From: Galbitalea sp036491035
GTDB taxonomy: Bacteria; Actinomycetota; Actinomycetes; Actinomycetales; Microbacteriaceae
Length of the DNA: 20,278 nucleotides
NCBI GenBank assembly: GCA_036491035.1
Contig: DASXCU010000100.1
Coordinates: 1 to 20,278 of the forward strand
Direction of reading: 5' to 3'
The notes under the pieces were generated by a model. It worked only from the letters and a program-made list of their open reading frames with translations. It searched no databases and was not told the DNA's origin. Shown here in pieces: positions 8,042-15,131 of the stretch. Position 1 is the stretch's first letter. Each line of letters begins with the position of its first letter. Both the position numbers and the translations under genes were made by a program.

Positions 8042-8793
8042 TCCGGCGCAGGGAAAGCTCCGCGCAACGCACAATGCGCGCTGTGATGTCCTGGACCCGC
8101 CTGTACACAGCGGGATTACCTGACGGGCTGCGCAATGACCGGCTGGACGAAGTGCTGTCGGACCTCCACGAGCAGACCATGGCGGACACGTCGGTTGGCG
8201 TGTCAGATCTGGCACTCTCGCGGTCGATCCGGCACCGAGCATGGCGTGGGGCGCTGGCGGATCTCACCTGGCGTCGCACGCTGGTCCGGAGCCTGCCCGG
8301 TCGCGCGCCGACTCGCGTCCGACGCGGCATCCTGGCGGCGGCGATCGTCGCCGGCTCAATCGCCAGCGTTCTGATGTTCATGAATGCGGGAACGAACGCG
8401 TCCAGTGCATCTTCTGCGCAAGTGCAGGTCGGATACCTGCGAGATCAGGTGCGCAGTGAGTCGCTCTTCGTCCTCAACCTGAATGACCAATTCCTGAGCG
8501 ACTTCCGGACCTCCTACACGGATCCGATCTATGCGGGCTACCTGAAGCAGCAAAGCACCGGCGCGATCGAGGAGCTTCAGAACTTCCGGCTGCTACGACA
8601 ACAACTCATGAACGAGGCGGCGCACTCGGAACGCATGGCAGAAGACGCCGAGCGGATGACAGCCGTCGCACGCGGGCTGACGGGGTTGAGTAGCGTCCTG
8701 CTCCTCGGGCTCATGGTGCTGCTGACGATCGAGCCTCGGCTGCCGAAGAGACGCGAAAGGCTCGCCCCCGAGGGGACGAGCCAGTCGCGCTAA
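8038..8793 (+). CDS. PadR-coupled membrane protein, probable HAAS-type sensor
   Basis: The 251-residue protein has a cytoplasmic N-terminal helical region (residues 15-85) with GLPDGLRNDRLDEVLSDLHE. This resembles the HAAS (DUF1700-like) helical signalling domain often encoded beside PadR regulators; the match is from memory. A first membrane helix lies at about 100-122. An outside helical segment of about 85 residues follows, rich in Q, E and R and with coiled-coil character (EELQNFRLLRQQLMNEAAHS). A second membrane helix (about 215-235) and a short basic tail complete it. The outside loop could sense the envelope. Overlap with the PadR gene by 4 bases indicates matched expression. I infer a control role over PadR. 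Confidence 0.75.
   Translation: MIRRRESSAQRTMRAVMSWTRLYTAGLPDGLRNDRLDEVLSDLHEQTMADTSVGVSDLALSRSIRHRAWRGALADLTWRRTLVRSLPGRAPTRVRRGILAAAIVAGSIASVLMFMNAGTNASSASSAQVQVGYLRDQVRSESLFVLNLNDQFLSDFRTSYTDPIYAGYLKQQSTGAIEELQNFRLLRQQLMNEAAHSERMAEDAERMTAVARGLTGLSSVLLLGLMVLLTIEPRLPKRRERLAPEGTSQSR
8750..8782. terminator. Hairpin between convergent gene ends
   Basis: GGCTCG (8759-8764) pairs with CGAGCC (8777-8782), and CCCC with GGGG inside it, giving a stem of 10 pairs with one bulged A and a tiny loop. It lies in the last codons of the membrane gene, just before two convergent stops 10 bp apart, so it may end transcription from both sides. There is no T-run. Confidence 0.5.
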
Positions 8794-8803
8794 ATGTGGC
8801 GGG

Positions 8804-8968
8804 TTAGACCCGGCTGCGTCCGGTCAGCGAACGGATCAGCCACGCGATGACCGCGAGGATGAGCAGGACGATTCCGACCCAGAGCAGGAAGTTCACGGAC
8901 GACACGAGCCCGCCGGTAATGGCCAGCACTACCGCGATGACGATGATGACGATGAACAAGATATTCAT
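8804..8968 (-). CDS. Small two-helix membrane peptide (54 aa)
   Basis: The peptide is almost wholly hydrophobic: helix one at residues 2-22 (rich in I and V), a short SSVN turn, helix two at 28-46, and a basic tail LIRSLTGRSRV. Such short two-helix proteins are common in actinobacteria and other Gram-positives and are often stress-induced, but no function is established. ATG 8968 is preceded by GGGAG at a suitable distance, and codon use is typical, which supports a real gene. It is convergent with the PadR-coupled membrane gene and follows the ligase gene on the same strand across a 118-bp gap, so it may also receive transcription from there. Confidence 0.75.
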   Translation of the reverse strand: MNILFIVIIVIAVVLAITGGLVSSVNFLLWVGIVLLILAVIAWLIRSLTGRSRV

Positions 8969-9086
8969 GATTAACAAACTCCCAGTTGTTGTCTTGTGGA
9001 CCTGACTTCCACGCTACGGGGGTCTTCGAATAGTGCGCGCGGGGTTCCCTTTCGGCGCTCAGAGGGCTACCTTCAGCACCCGCGAG

Positions 9087-10040
9087 CTAGCCCTCGCGTG
9101 TGACGTCGGACGGATTCTTGTCTGTGCGCCATCCTCGCCAGCTGGGCTGGCGCAGTTTCAAGGCCGAGGTCCATTCTGCGAATTCGACCTCGCCCACCAG
9201 GGTTGGCGAGACCCAGCGGGCGTCCCGTGCGACATCCCGGGGCGCATCGACGAAAGGACTCGTCCTCCGCTCGAGCTTTGACAGGATGCGCGTCAACTCG
9301 GTGATGTCGGCATCGCCAAATCCCGTACCGACGCGGCCCACGTAACGCAGGCCCGTGTCGTCCGGAACGCCCATGAGCAGAGATCCCACCTCGCCCGCCC
9401 GACGCCCGGAGCCGGGTCGCCAGCCACCGATGATGACCTCCTGGGTCTTGTGGTGTTTCAGCTTGATCCAAGCGCGCGAGCGGGCGCCGACCGCGTAGGT
9501 GCTGTCCCGCCGCTTAGCCACCACTCCCTCGAGCGCGAGCTGCTTGCTCGCCGCCATCGCCGCGTCCAGGTCTCCCGCGAACGCCGCCGGCACCTGGATA
9601 GCTCCGGTGGATCGCACCGCATCCTCGAGCTCCAAGCGACGCGTCGAGTAGGGCTCGCCGGTGAGGTCGCTTCCGTCCCGGCTCAGGATGTCGAACACCA
9701 TGTAGTGAACCGGCACGGCTTTGGCCGCCGTGGCAACCTCGGCGGGGCGCGTGAGTTTCATCCGACGCTGCAGCAAACCGAAGTCGGGGCGTCCGGCCTT
9801 GTTCAGCGCGACGATCTCGCCGTCGAGCACCGCGTCACCGTCGACGTTCCCCGCGAGCTGCGTCAGCTCCGGGTAGCCGACCGTCACATCCAGTCCGTTG
9901 CGAGTTCGAAGCGCCACCCGCCCCGAGTCGACAGTGGCAATCGCACGGATGCCGTCCCACTTCATCTCGAACGCCCACTCGTCGTTCTCGTCGTCGATGT
10001 CGCCGGCCGTTCCCAGCGTGGCCAGCATCGGTTTGATCAT
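9087..10040 (-). CDS. ligD: ATP-dependent DNA ligase, LigD ligase domain as a separate protein
   Basis: The 317-residue enzyme seals nicks during non-homologous end joining. Motif I is FEMKWDGIRA with the adenylated Lys27, followed by RTRNG, DGEIVAL, EGVVAKR and the motif V region AWIKLKHHK, then an OB-fold. It matches the ligase domain of mycobacterial LigD in content and length, but here it is its own gene. The start ATG (10040-10038) overlaps the stop of the polymerase/phosphoesterase gene (ATGA), and AAGGAG lies 8 bases upstream within that gene's last codons, so efficient independent translation is expected. An in-frame extension upstream would read through the neighbour and is not credible. 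Confidence 0.94.
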   Translation of the reverse strand: MIKPMLATLGTAGDIDDENDEWAFEMKWDGIRAIATVDSGRVALRTRNGLDVTVGYPELTQLAGNVDGDAVLDGEIVALNKAGRPDFGLLQRRMKLTRPAEVATAAKAVPVHYMVFDILSRDGSDLTGEPYSTRRLELEDAVRSTGAIQVPAAFAGDLDAAMAASKQLALEGVVAKRRDSTYAVGARSRAWIKLKHHKTQEVIIGGWRPGSGRRAGEVGSLLMGVPDDTGLRYVGRVGTGFGDADITELTRILSKLERRTSPFVDAPRDVARDARWVSPTLVGEVEFAEWTSALKLRQPSWRGWRTDKNPSDVTREG

Positions 10041-11479
10041 TCCGGCTGCTCCTTCATCAGGTGAATGAGCCAGTTCTGATCGGCCTTCCCCTCGCCGCCG
10101 GTGTGGATGAGCGCGTACTTGTGAGTGCCGTGCCTGGTGCCGTGCAGCGTGGCAATGACTTCCTTGCCGTCCCGCCATTTCTCGAGCTCGTAGCTGCCCT
10201 CATCCCAGATGTCCACGTGGCCGCCGCCGTACTCGCCCTTGGGGATGTCGCCCTCGAACGTGCCGTACTCGAGCGGATGGTCTTCCGTCTGAACGGCGAG
10301 GTGGTTCTGCTTCACGTCGGTCGGAACGCCCTTCGGGAGGGCCCAGCTGACCAGTACTCCGTCATGCTCGAGTCGGAAATCCCAGTGCAGCCTGCTCGCG
10401 TGGTGTTCCTGGATCACGAACGAGTTGCCTTTGCCCGGCCGGGCACGTCCCTTCGGTACCGGCTCCGGTGTCTTCGACGCGTCGCGCTTGCTGCGGTACT
10501 TTTCCAGCCGATCCTTCGCTGCGGACGTGCTCGCGAAGGTGGCCATGTGCTCCTCCGTCGGTTCCAGCTGCTCGAGCTGGCCGACCGTGAGGTTCGCCAT
10601 CGGGTCGCCGTTCTTCTTCACGCGCCGCATCACCTCCTCGAAGTCGAGGTGGGCCAGATCCCTGGACGAGAGCTCCCGCCAGGTTCGTGGAGCGGCGACC
10701 ATCGGGCGCATCCGTCCGCGCAGCGAGTACGGGGCGACGGTCGTCTTGTTCCCGTTGTTCTGGCTCCAGTCGACTAGTACCCGCCCGTCTCGAAGCGTCT
10801 TCTTCATGTCGCTCACAATGAGATCGGGGTGGTCGGCCTCGAGCGCCCGCGCCAGCTCGTGAGCGACCGCCGCGACCTGGTCGGAGGTCTGCTTTCCATC
10901 GAGGGCGGCGTACAGGTGGATGCCTTTGCTGCCGCTCGTCACCGGCATGGGGTCGAGTCCCATCCCCTTCAGGATGCGGCGGGCCAGTCTCGCCACCTCC
11001 GCGCACTCGACCAGACCCATGCCGGGACCCGGGTCGAGATCGAGCACGAACCGGTCCGGATTGCGCCGTACTCCCGTACGTCCGAACTGCCACTGGGGAA
11101 CGTGGATCTCGAGCGCCGCGATCTGCGCCAGCCAGGTGAGGGTCGCGAGATCGTTGACCAGCGGATACTCGTTGTCGTGGTCCTTGTGCTCGATCGTGCG
11201 CCGCTTCACCCAGCTGGGCGTCGACTCGTCGAGGTTCTTCTGGAAGAACATCATCCCGGGCTTCTTCGCAGTTCCGACGCCGTTGACCCAGCGCTTGCGG
11301 GTGGCTGCGCGATCCCGAACGTGCGGCAGCATTACGTCGGCCACGGCGGCGTAGTACGCGATCACCTGACCCTTGGTGGTGCCGGTCTCCGGATAGAGCA
11401 CCTTGTCGAGATGCGTGAGTTTCAGACGGTGTCCGTCGATCGACACGACCTGCTCGTCGCTGTTCTTTGCGGTCGGCAT
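10037..11479 (-). CDS. ligD: LigD polymerase plus 3'-phosphoesterase, lacking the ligase domain
   Basis: This is the end-processing part of bacterial NHEJ. Residues about 15-300 are the primase-type polymerase (LigD Pol), with VLDLDPGPG (metal-binding Asp147 and Asp149), TSGSKGIHLY and the third acidic site VLVDWSQNNGNKTT. A linker rich in K, P and S (about 325-352) joins it to a phosphoesterase domain (about 355-478) with HHASRLHWDFRLEHDG and YGTFEGDIPKGEYGGG. The domain order Pol-PE followed by a separate ligase is that of mycobacterial LigD cut at the last junction. The start is uncertain: ATG 11479 gives 480 residues, GTG 11515 gives 492, and neither has a well-spaced ribosome site. The gene is divergent from Ku. 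Confidence 0.93.
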   Translation of the reverse strand: MPTAKNSDEQVVSIDGHRLKLTHLDKVLYPETGTTKGQVIAYYAAVADVMLPHVRDRAATRKRWVNGVGTAKKPGMMFFQKNLDESTPSWVKRRTIEHKDHDNEYPLVNDLATLTWLAQIAALEIHVPQWQFGRTGVRRNPDRFVLDLDPGPGMGLVECAEVARLARRILKGMGLDPMPVTSGSKGIHLYAALDGKQTSDQVAAVAHELARALEADHPDLIVSDMKKTLRDGRVLVDWSQNNGNKTTVAPYSLRGRMRPMVAAPRTWRELSSRDLAHLDFEEVMRRVKKNGDPMANLTVGQLEQLEPTEEHMATFASTSAAKDRLEKYRSKRDASKTPEPVPKGRARPGKGNSFVIQEHHASRLHWDFRLEHDGVLVSWALPKGVPTDVKQNHLAVQTEDHPLEYGTFEGDIPKGEYGGGHVDIWDEGSYELEKWRDGKEVIATLHGTRHGTHKYALIHTGGEGKADQNWLIHLMKEQPE

Positions 11480-11553
11480 GCTCCATCGTTGCCACGATCC
11501 CGCCGAATTCGCCACCCCTTGCGACGGACGTCTCGAAGTGAATCCATTGAAGA

Positions 11554-12432
11554 ATGCGATCGATATGGAAGGGCGCGATCACGTTCGGCCTGGTCAACGT
11601 GCCGGTCAAGGTCTACAGCGCAACCGAGGATCACGATGTGCCGCTGCATCAGGTGCACGACAAGGATGGCGGTCGCATCAAATACCAGCGGCGCTGCGAG
11701 ATCTGTGGCCGCATCGTCGACTACGAGCACATCGACAAGGCATACGACGACGGTGACCGAACCGTCATCCTGACCGACAAGGACCTGTCGACCCTGCCGG
11801 AGGAGCGCAGTCGGGAGATCGAGGTCGTGGAGTTCATTCCGAGCGATCAGCTGGATCCGATCATGTTCGACCGGAGCTACTTCCTTGAGCCCGACTCCAA
11901 ATCGCCCAAGGCGTACGCGCTGCTGCGTCGAACCCTGGAGGAGACAGACCGAACGGCGATCGTGCACTTCGCGCTGCGCCAGAAGACGAGGCTCGGTGCT
12001 CTGCGGGTGCGGGGCGATGTGCTGATGCTGCAGTCGCTGCTGTGGGATGACGAGGTGCGCGAAGCCGACTTCCCGAGCCTTAAGGAGAAGCCGCGCGTCT
12101 CTGCGGCCGAACTCACGATGAGTGAGCAGCTGGTGGAGTCCTATTCGACCGACTTCTCGCCCGACAAATTCAGCGACGACTACCAGGACGAACTCAAACA
12201 GCTCATCGAGGCGAAGCTCAAGAAGGGTGACGACGTCTCGACCGAAGAGACGTTCGGCGAGAGCGCCGAGGAGGACGAGGGCGGGGGCGAAGTGCTCGAT
12301 TTGATGGATGCGCTGAAGCGCAGCGTCGAGGCGAGCCGCAAGACGAAGAAGTCGCCGCCAGCCAAGAGGGCAACCCGACCGGCCACCCGAAAACCCACCC
12401 AACAGAAGAAGACAGGGAGTGCACGACGATGA
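11554..12432 (+). CDS. ku: Ku protein (non-homologous end joining)
   Basis: The 292-residue protein is the homodimeric bacterial Ku ring that binds double-strand ends and recruits LigD. It opens with the family signature MRSIWKGAITFGLVNVPVKV, and the core (1 to about 255) includes RRCEICGRIVDYEHIDKAYD and YFLEPD. The C-terminus turns acidic (ESAEEDEGGGE), then ends in a Lys/Arg/Pro tail (about 270-292), which in other Ku proteins aids DNA binding and threading. ATG 11554 has only a weak ribosome site (GAAG). The gene is divergent from the LigD polymerase gene and overlaps the Dps gene by 4 bases. Confidence 0.96.
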   Translation: MRSIWKGAITFGLVNVPVKVYSATEDHDVPLHQVHDKDGGRIKYQRRCEICGRIVDYEHIDKAYDDGDRTVILTDKDLSTLPEERSREIEVVEFIPSDQLDPIMFDRSYFLEPDSKSPKAYALLRRTLEETDRTAIVHFALRQKTRLGALRVRGDVLMLQSLLWDDEVREADFPSLKEKPRVSAAELTMSEQLVESYSTDFSPDKFSDDYQDELKQLIEAKLKKGDDVSTEETFGESAEEDEGGGEVLDLMDALKRSVEASRKTKKSPPAKRATRPATRKPTQQKKTGSARR

Positions 12433-12950
12433 CCGCTACAACTCAGCAGGCAGGACCGGAGCGGACGAAACGGGAGAACGCCGAGCACGGTTTTCTGGCG
12501 TCGAAGTCGCTCACGGACGACCTTCAGGCGGTACTCGTCGAACTGATCGAGCTTCACCTGCAGGGCAAGCAGGCGCATTGGAACGTCGTCGGCCACAACT
12601 TCCGTGACCTCCACCTGCAGCTCGACGAGATCATCGAAGCGGGGCGGCTGTTCAGCGACGAGGTTGCCGAGCGCATGCGCGCTCTTCACGCCAGCGTCGA
12701 CGGTCGTACGACGACGGTGGCCAGGTCGACGAGTCTCGACCCGTTTCCCGACGGCGAGGTGGACACCGCCGAGGTCATCGATCTGATCACCGCTCGGCTC
12801 GACGCCACGGTCGCGACCTGCCGCACGGTGCACGACAACGTCGACAAGCAGGACCCGACGAGCTCCGACCTTCTGCACCAGATCATCGCGAGGCTCGAAC
12901 AGTTCTCGTGGATGGTCTCGGCCGAGAACCGCACTCCAACCCCGCGATAA
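12429..12950 (+). CDS. dps: Dps-family ferritin-like DNA protection protein
   Basis: The 173-residue protein would form a twelve-subunit shell that oxidises and stores iron and shields DNA. The inter-subunit ferroxidase residues are all present with canonical spacing: His50 (QAHWNVVG), His62, Asp66, Asp77 and Glu81 (SDEVAERM). A Lys/Arg-bearing N-terminal tail (residues 1-20) could bind DNA. ATG 12429 overlaps the Ku stop (ATGA), with AGGGAG about 9 bases upstream, so expression is tied to Ku. The gene ends 3 bp from the convergent mismatch glycosylase gene. Confidence 0.93.
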   Translation: MTATTQQAGPERTKRENAEHGFLASKSLTDDLQAVLVELIELHLQGKQAHWNVVGHNFRDLHLQLDEIIEAGRLFSDEVAERMRALHASVDGRTTTVARSTSLDPFPDGEVDTAEVIDLITARLDATVATCRTVHDNVDKQDPTSSDLLHQIIARLEQFSWMVSAENRTPTPR

Positions 12951-12953
12951 CAC

Positions 12954-13586
12954 CTACACCGCGGGCGGGGCGTACACGTCGATGCCCGCGGCGATCGCGA
13001 CCTCGCGGTAGGTCTGTGCAAGTACGGGCAGCGGAGCGTGGGCATTCAGGCCGCTCGGGTTGGGTACGACCCAGAGCGATGAGCCGCCGAGGGTCTCGGG
13101 CTGCAGCCCGACGCGCGCGGCCGGCCGTTCGAACGCCGTGCGATATGCGGTCACCCCGAGCATGGCGACCACGGTGGGCTTGAGGGCCGCCACTCGCGTT
13201 TCCAGTGCCTTCGCTCCGGACCGGAGTTCCGGCACCGTCAGTTCATCCGCCCGCGCGGACGCTCCGGAGAACAGGTTCGTGATGCCGATCCCGCGATCGA
13301 GCAGTTGACCCTGGTCATCCGTCGAAAGCCCATTGGACGCCGAGATCTGGTGGTCGGTAATGCCTGCGCGAAAGAGGGCGGGATAGAAGCGGTTGCTCCC
13401 GCCGCCGAAGTGCGCCTGCACGGCGACCGTGCGAAGACCGGGATTGATGCCGACGAACAGCAGGCGGACCGAGGGCCCGAGGAGGTCCGGGAGCGTCTTC
13501 CCGCGGTACGAGTCGAGCTCCGCTCGGGTGAACGTCAATCGGGTCTCAGAAGGCACAGGGCAACCGTACTCGCGGGTTTCGGACAC
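12954..13586 (-). CDS. mug: Mug-type mismatch-specific uracil/thymine DNA glycosylase
   Basis: The 210-residue enzyme of uracil-DNA glycosylase family 2 removes uracil, thymine or etheno-cytosine opposite guanine and so starts base excision repair. Motif 1 is FVGINPGL (Asn48 holds the catalytic position in the family) and motif 2 is VPNPSGLNAH. Between them is the family's GGGSNRFYPALFRAG. The length fits actinobacterial members, which carry an N-terminal extension compared with E. coli Mug. The start is GTG 13586 or GTG 13556; neither has a good ribosome site. The gene is divergent from the alkyltransferase gene across about 65 bp, and both repair base damage. Confidence 0.9.
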   Translation of the reverse strand: MSETREYGCPVPSETRLTFTRAELDSYRGKTLPDLLGPSVRLLFVGINPGLRTVAVQAHFGGGSNRFYPALFRAGITDHQISASNGLSTDDQGQLLDRGIGITNLFSGASARADELTVPELRSGAKALETRVAALKPTVVAMLGVTAYRTAFERPAARVGLQPETLGGSSLWVVPNPSGLNAHAPLPVLAQTYREVAIAAGIDVYAPPAV

Positions 13587-13651
13587 CGCGTTCTGACAGC
13601 AACACGGAAGCGATCGGGACGAGCAGAATTGAGTGGTAAGGAGCGTTTCCC

Positions 13652-14167
13652 ATGAGCATTCGCCACAGCACGGTAACCACCCGGGAGATCGAGGACGTCA
13701 TCCTCGTCGCGACCGACGACGCCGTCAGCGGCATCTACTTTCCCGGCCACTGGACGAAACCGGACTGGACAACCTTCGGCCCCGAGGTGGACGCGGCCAC
13801 CGATCCCGTTCTCGCCGGCGCGGTTTCCCAGCTGACCGAGTACCTGCGCGGAGAGCGTCGCGAGTTCGACTTCCCGATCGTGCTCGCCGGCAACGCGTTC
13901 CAGCAGCGCGTGTGGGCGATTCTGCGCGACATTCCGTTCGGGGAGACGCGAACGTATGGCGACATCGCCGACGAGATCGGCGACCGTTCGCTCGCCCGGA
14001 TGGTGGGCCAGGCCGTCGGTCGCAACCCGATTTCGATCGTCGTCGGATGCCATCGCGTGGTCGGCACGAACGGCAGTCTCACCGGGTACGCGGGAGGCTT
14101 GAAGCGCAAGGCGTTCCTGCTCGACCTTGAGGAACCGGCGCTCGAAAGCTCCGCCCGACTGTTCTGA
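13652..14167 (+). CDS. ogt: Methylated-DNA-protein-cysteine methyltransferase (Ogt/AGT)
   Basis: The 171-residue suicide repair protein transfers alkyl groups from O6-alkylguanine to its own Cys133. The N-terminal ribonuclease-H-like domain is at about 1-80. The DNA-binding domain holds FQQRVWAILRDIPFGETRTY, the helix-turn-helix with the Arg-finger region LARMVGQAVGRNP, and the active site VGCHRVVG followed by GYAGGLKRK. The family usually has PCHR; here Gly132 replaces the proline, while Cys, His and Arg stay. The reactive Cys rules out an ATL-type non-catalytic protein. AAGGAG (13638-13643) sits 8 bases before ATG 13652. It closes the repair block. Confidence 0.93.
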   Translation: MSIRHSTVTTREIEDVILVATDDAVSGIYFPGHWTKPDWTTFGPEVDAATDPVLAGAVSQLTEYLRGERREFDFPIVLAGNAFQQRVWAILRDIPFGETRTYGDIADEIGDRSLARMVGQAVGRNPISIVVGCHRVVGTNGSLTGYAGGLKRKAFLLDLEEPALESSARLF

Positions 14168-14237
14168 GCGCACTGTGTTGTTGACCTGTCACATACAACC
14201 CCTTTTTTTCTGAGGCCAACGGGGCGAGAGTTATCTG

Positions 14238-14609
14238 GTGAGTACAAACGTGACGACCCCTGAATCCGATCTGATGGCACCCGAGACCAATGTGCAGCGA
14301 ATCATGTGGACCGGGACTATCTGGTTTGCGGCCGTCGTGACATCCACTGCTATCGCGCTCGGTCTCCTCTTAGCGTCAGGTTGGCGTCCCTCGGTTCTCG
14401 CGGACGGCCTGGCCGTAATGTGGTGGGTCGGTGCTGCGCTGGTTACGGTCAGCATCGGACTAATTGGCTGGTCCGGCTGCCCGATCCTCGAGGTGGATGT
14501 GCCGACGGCGGACCGTAATAAGACCCGAACCATGCAACTCGGCACCCTGTTCTTCATCGTTGGCGGAGCGGTCTCGCTCCTGGCCGTACTGCTCGGACCA
14601 GCCCACTAA
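14238..14609 (+). CDS. Hypothetical three-helix membrane protein (123 aa)
   Basis: I do not recognise a family. After an N-terminal soluble tail of about 22 residues, three membrane helices appear at roughly 25-47, 55-77 and 99-119. The loop between helices 2 and 3 carries GCPILEVDVPTADRNKTRT. The GTG start at 14238 follows GCGAGAG. Third-position G/C is a little lower than for the neighbours. It ends before a strong hairpin, so it is probably a single-gene unit. Confidence 0.65.
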   Translation: MSTNVTTPESDLMAPETNVQRIMWTGTIWFAAVVTSTAIALGLLLASGWRPSVLADGLAVMWWVGAALVTVSIGLIGWSGCPILEVDVPTADRNKTRTMQLGTLFFIVGGAVSLLAVLLGPAH

Positions 14610-14621
14610 GAGGGCCCCCCT

Positions 14622-14645
14622 GTTACGGGGTCGCGGCCCCGTAAC
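14622..14645. terminator. Strong inverted repeat between the membrane and pilin-like genes
   Basis: GTTACGGGG and CCCCGTAAC form a perfect 9-bp stem with the 6-base loop TCGCGG. It begins 13 bp after the upstream stop and ends 21 bp before the pilin start. It has no T-run. It can be an intrinsic-like terminator of the upstream gene or a leader structure on the pilin mRNA. Confidence 0.6.
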
Positions 14646-14666
14646 GGCTGGCGTCAAAATTGGCGC

Positions 14667-15122
14667 ATGAAGTTCTTGCGCGAGTACTTTGAGCGGCGCG
14701 ACGCCGCTTTGGAGGACGACGACGGCCAAAAGGGCTTCACTCTCATCGAACTCATGGTCGTGATCATCATCATCGGCATCCTCGCCGCGATCGCGATACC
14801 GCAGTTCATCGGCCAGCGGATCTCCGCCTGGGACGCCGAAACGAAGTCGGATGTCAGTAACTACGTGATCGCCGCCGCATCGTACGCGGTCGACCACGGT
14901 GGCAGCTTCGGTACGACGGCTGTCCCGATGACGACGGCGCTGCTGCAGGCCACGCCCTACAAGTTCTCGCCGTCGGTCGATGACCCGGCCGGCAGCTGGA
15001 ACCTCGCCGTGTCAACCGATCGCCGCTCGTACACGATCACCGTGCACAACAAGAACTTCACGACACCCGCCGGTCACGTCTTCACGTTCGACAGTTCGAC
15101 GGGTCTCACCAGCGTCAGCTAG
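14667..15122 (+). CDS. Type IV pilin-like protein with class III signal peptide
   Basis: The 151-residue protein has a prepilin leader of 22 residues that is unusually charged (MKFLREYFERRDAALEDDDG followed by QK). The processing site is KG|FTLIELMVVIIIIGILAAIA, with Gly at -1, Phe at +1 and Glu at +5. The hydrophobic helix continues to IPQF, then a globular domain of about 100 residues without cysteines. Family members are cut and methylated by a prepilin peptidase and assembled into pili or pseudopili. No peptidase, assembly ATPase or platform gene lies in the window, so the partners must be elsewhere. There is no ribosome site before ATG 14667. It is convergent with the carboxypeptidase gene, 9 bp apart. 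Confidence 0.9.
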   Translation: MKFLREYFERRDAALEDDDGQKGFTLIELMVVIIIIGILAAIAIPQFIGQRISAWDAETKSDVSNYVIAAASYAVDHGGSFGTTAVPMTTALLQATPYKFSPSVDDPAGSWNLAVSTDRRSYTITVHNKNFTTPAGHVFTFDSSTGLTSVS

Positions 15123-15131
15123 TTCGGCGCG

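Noticed and set aside
6704..8242. A 512-codon minus-strand frame covering the LysM and PadR genes.
   Set aside because: It overlaps the LysM gene out of frame and the PadR gene in antisense. Its product is Arg-rich and featureless.
10037..10040. The LigD split as a sequencing frameshift or a programmed frameshift site.
   Set aside because: The overlap is a clean ATGA with a well-spaced AAGGAG, and no slippery heptamer is visible. Two separate proteins are the simpler reading.
10362..11609. A 415-codon minus-strand frame overlapping the LigD polymerase gene in another frame.
   Set aside because: The product is low-complexity R/G/P-rich, while the alternative frame holds all Pol and PE motifs.
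14203..14211. T-run after the alkyltransferase gene as an intrinsic terminator.
   Set aside because: No stable hairpin directly precedes the T-run.
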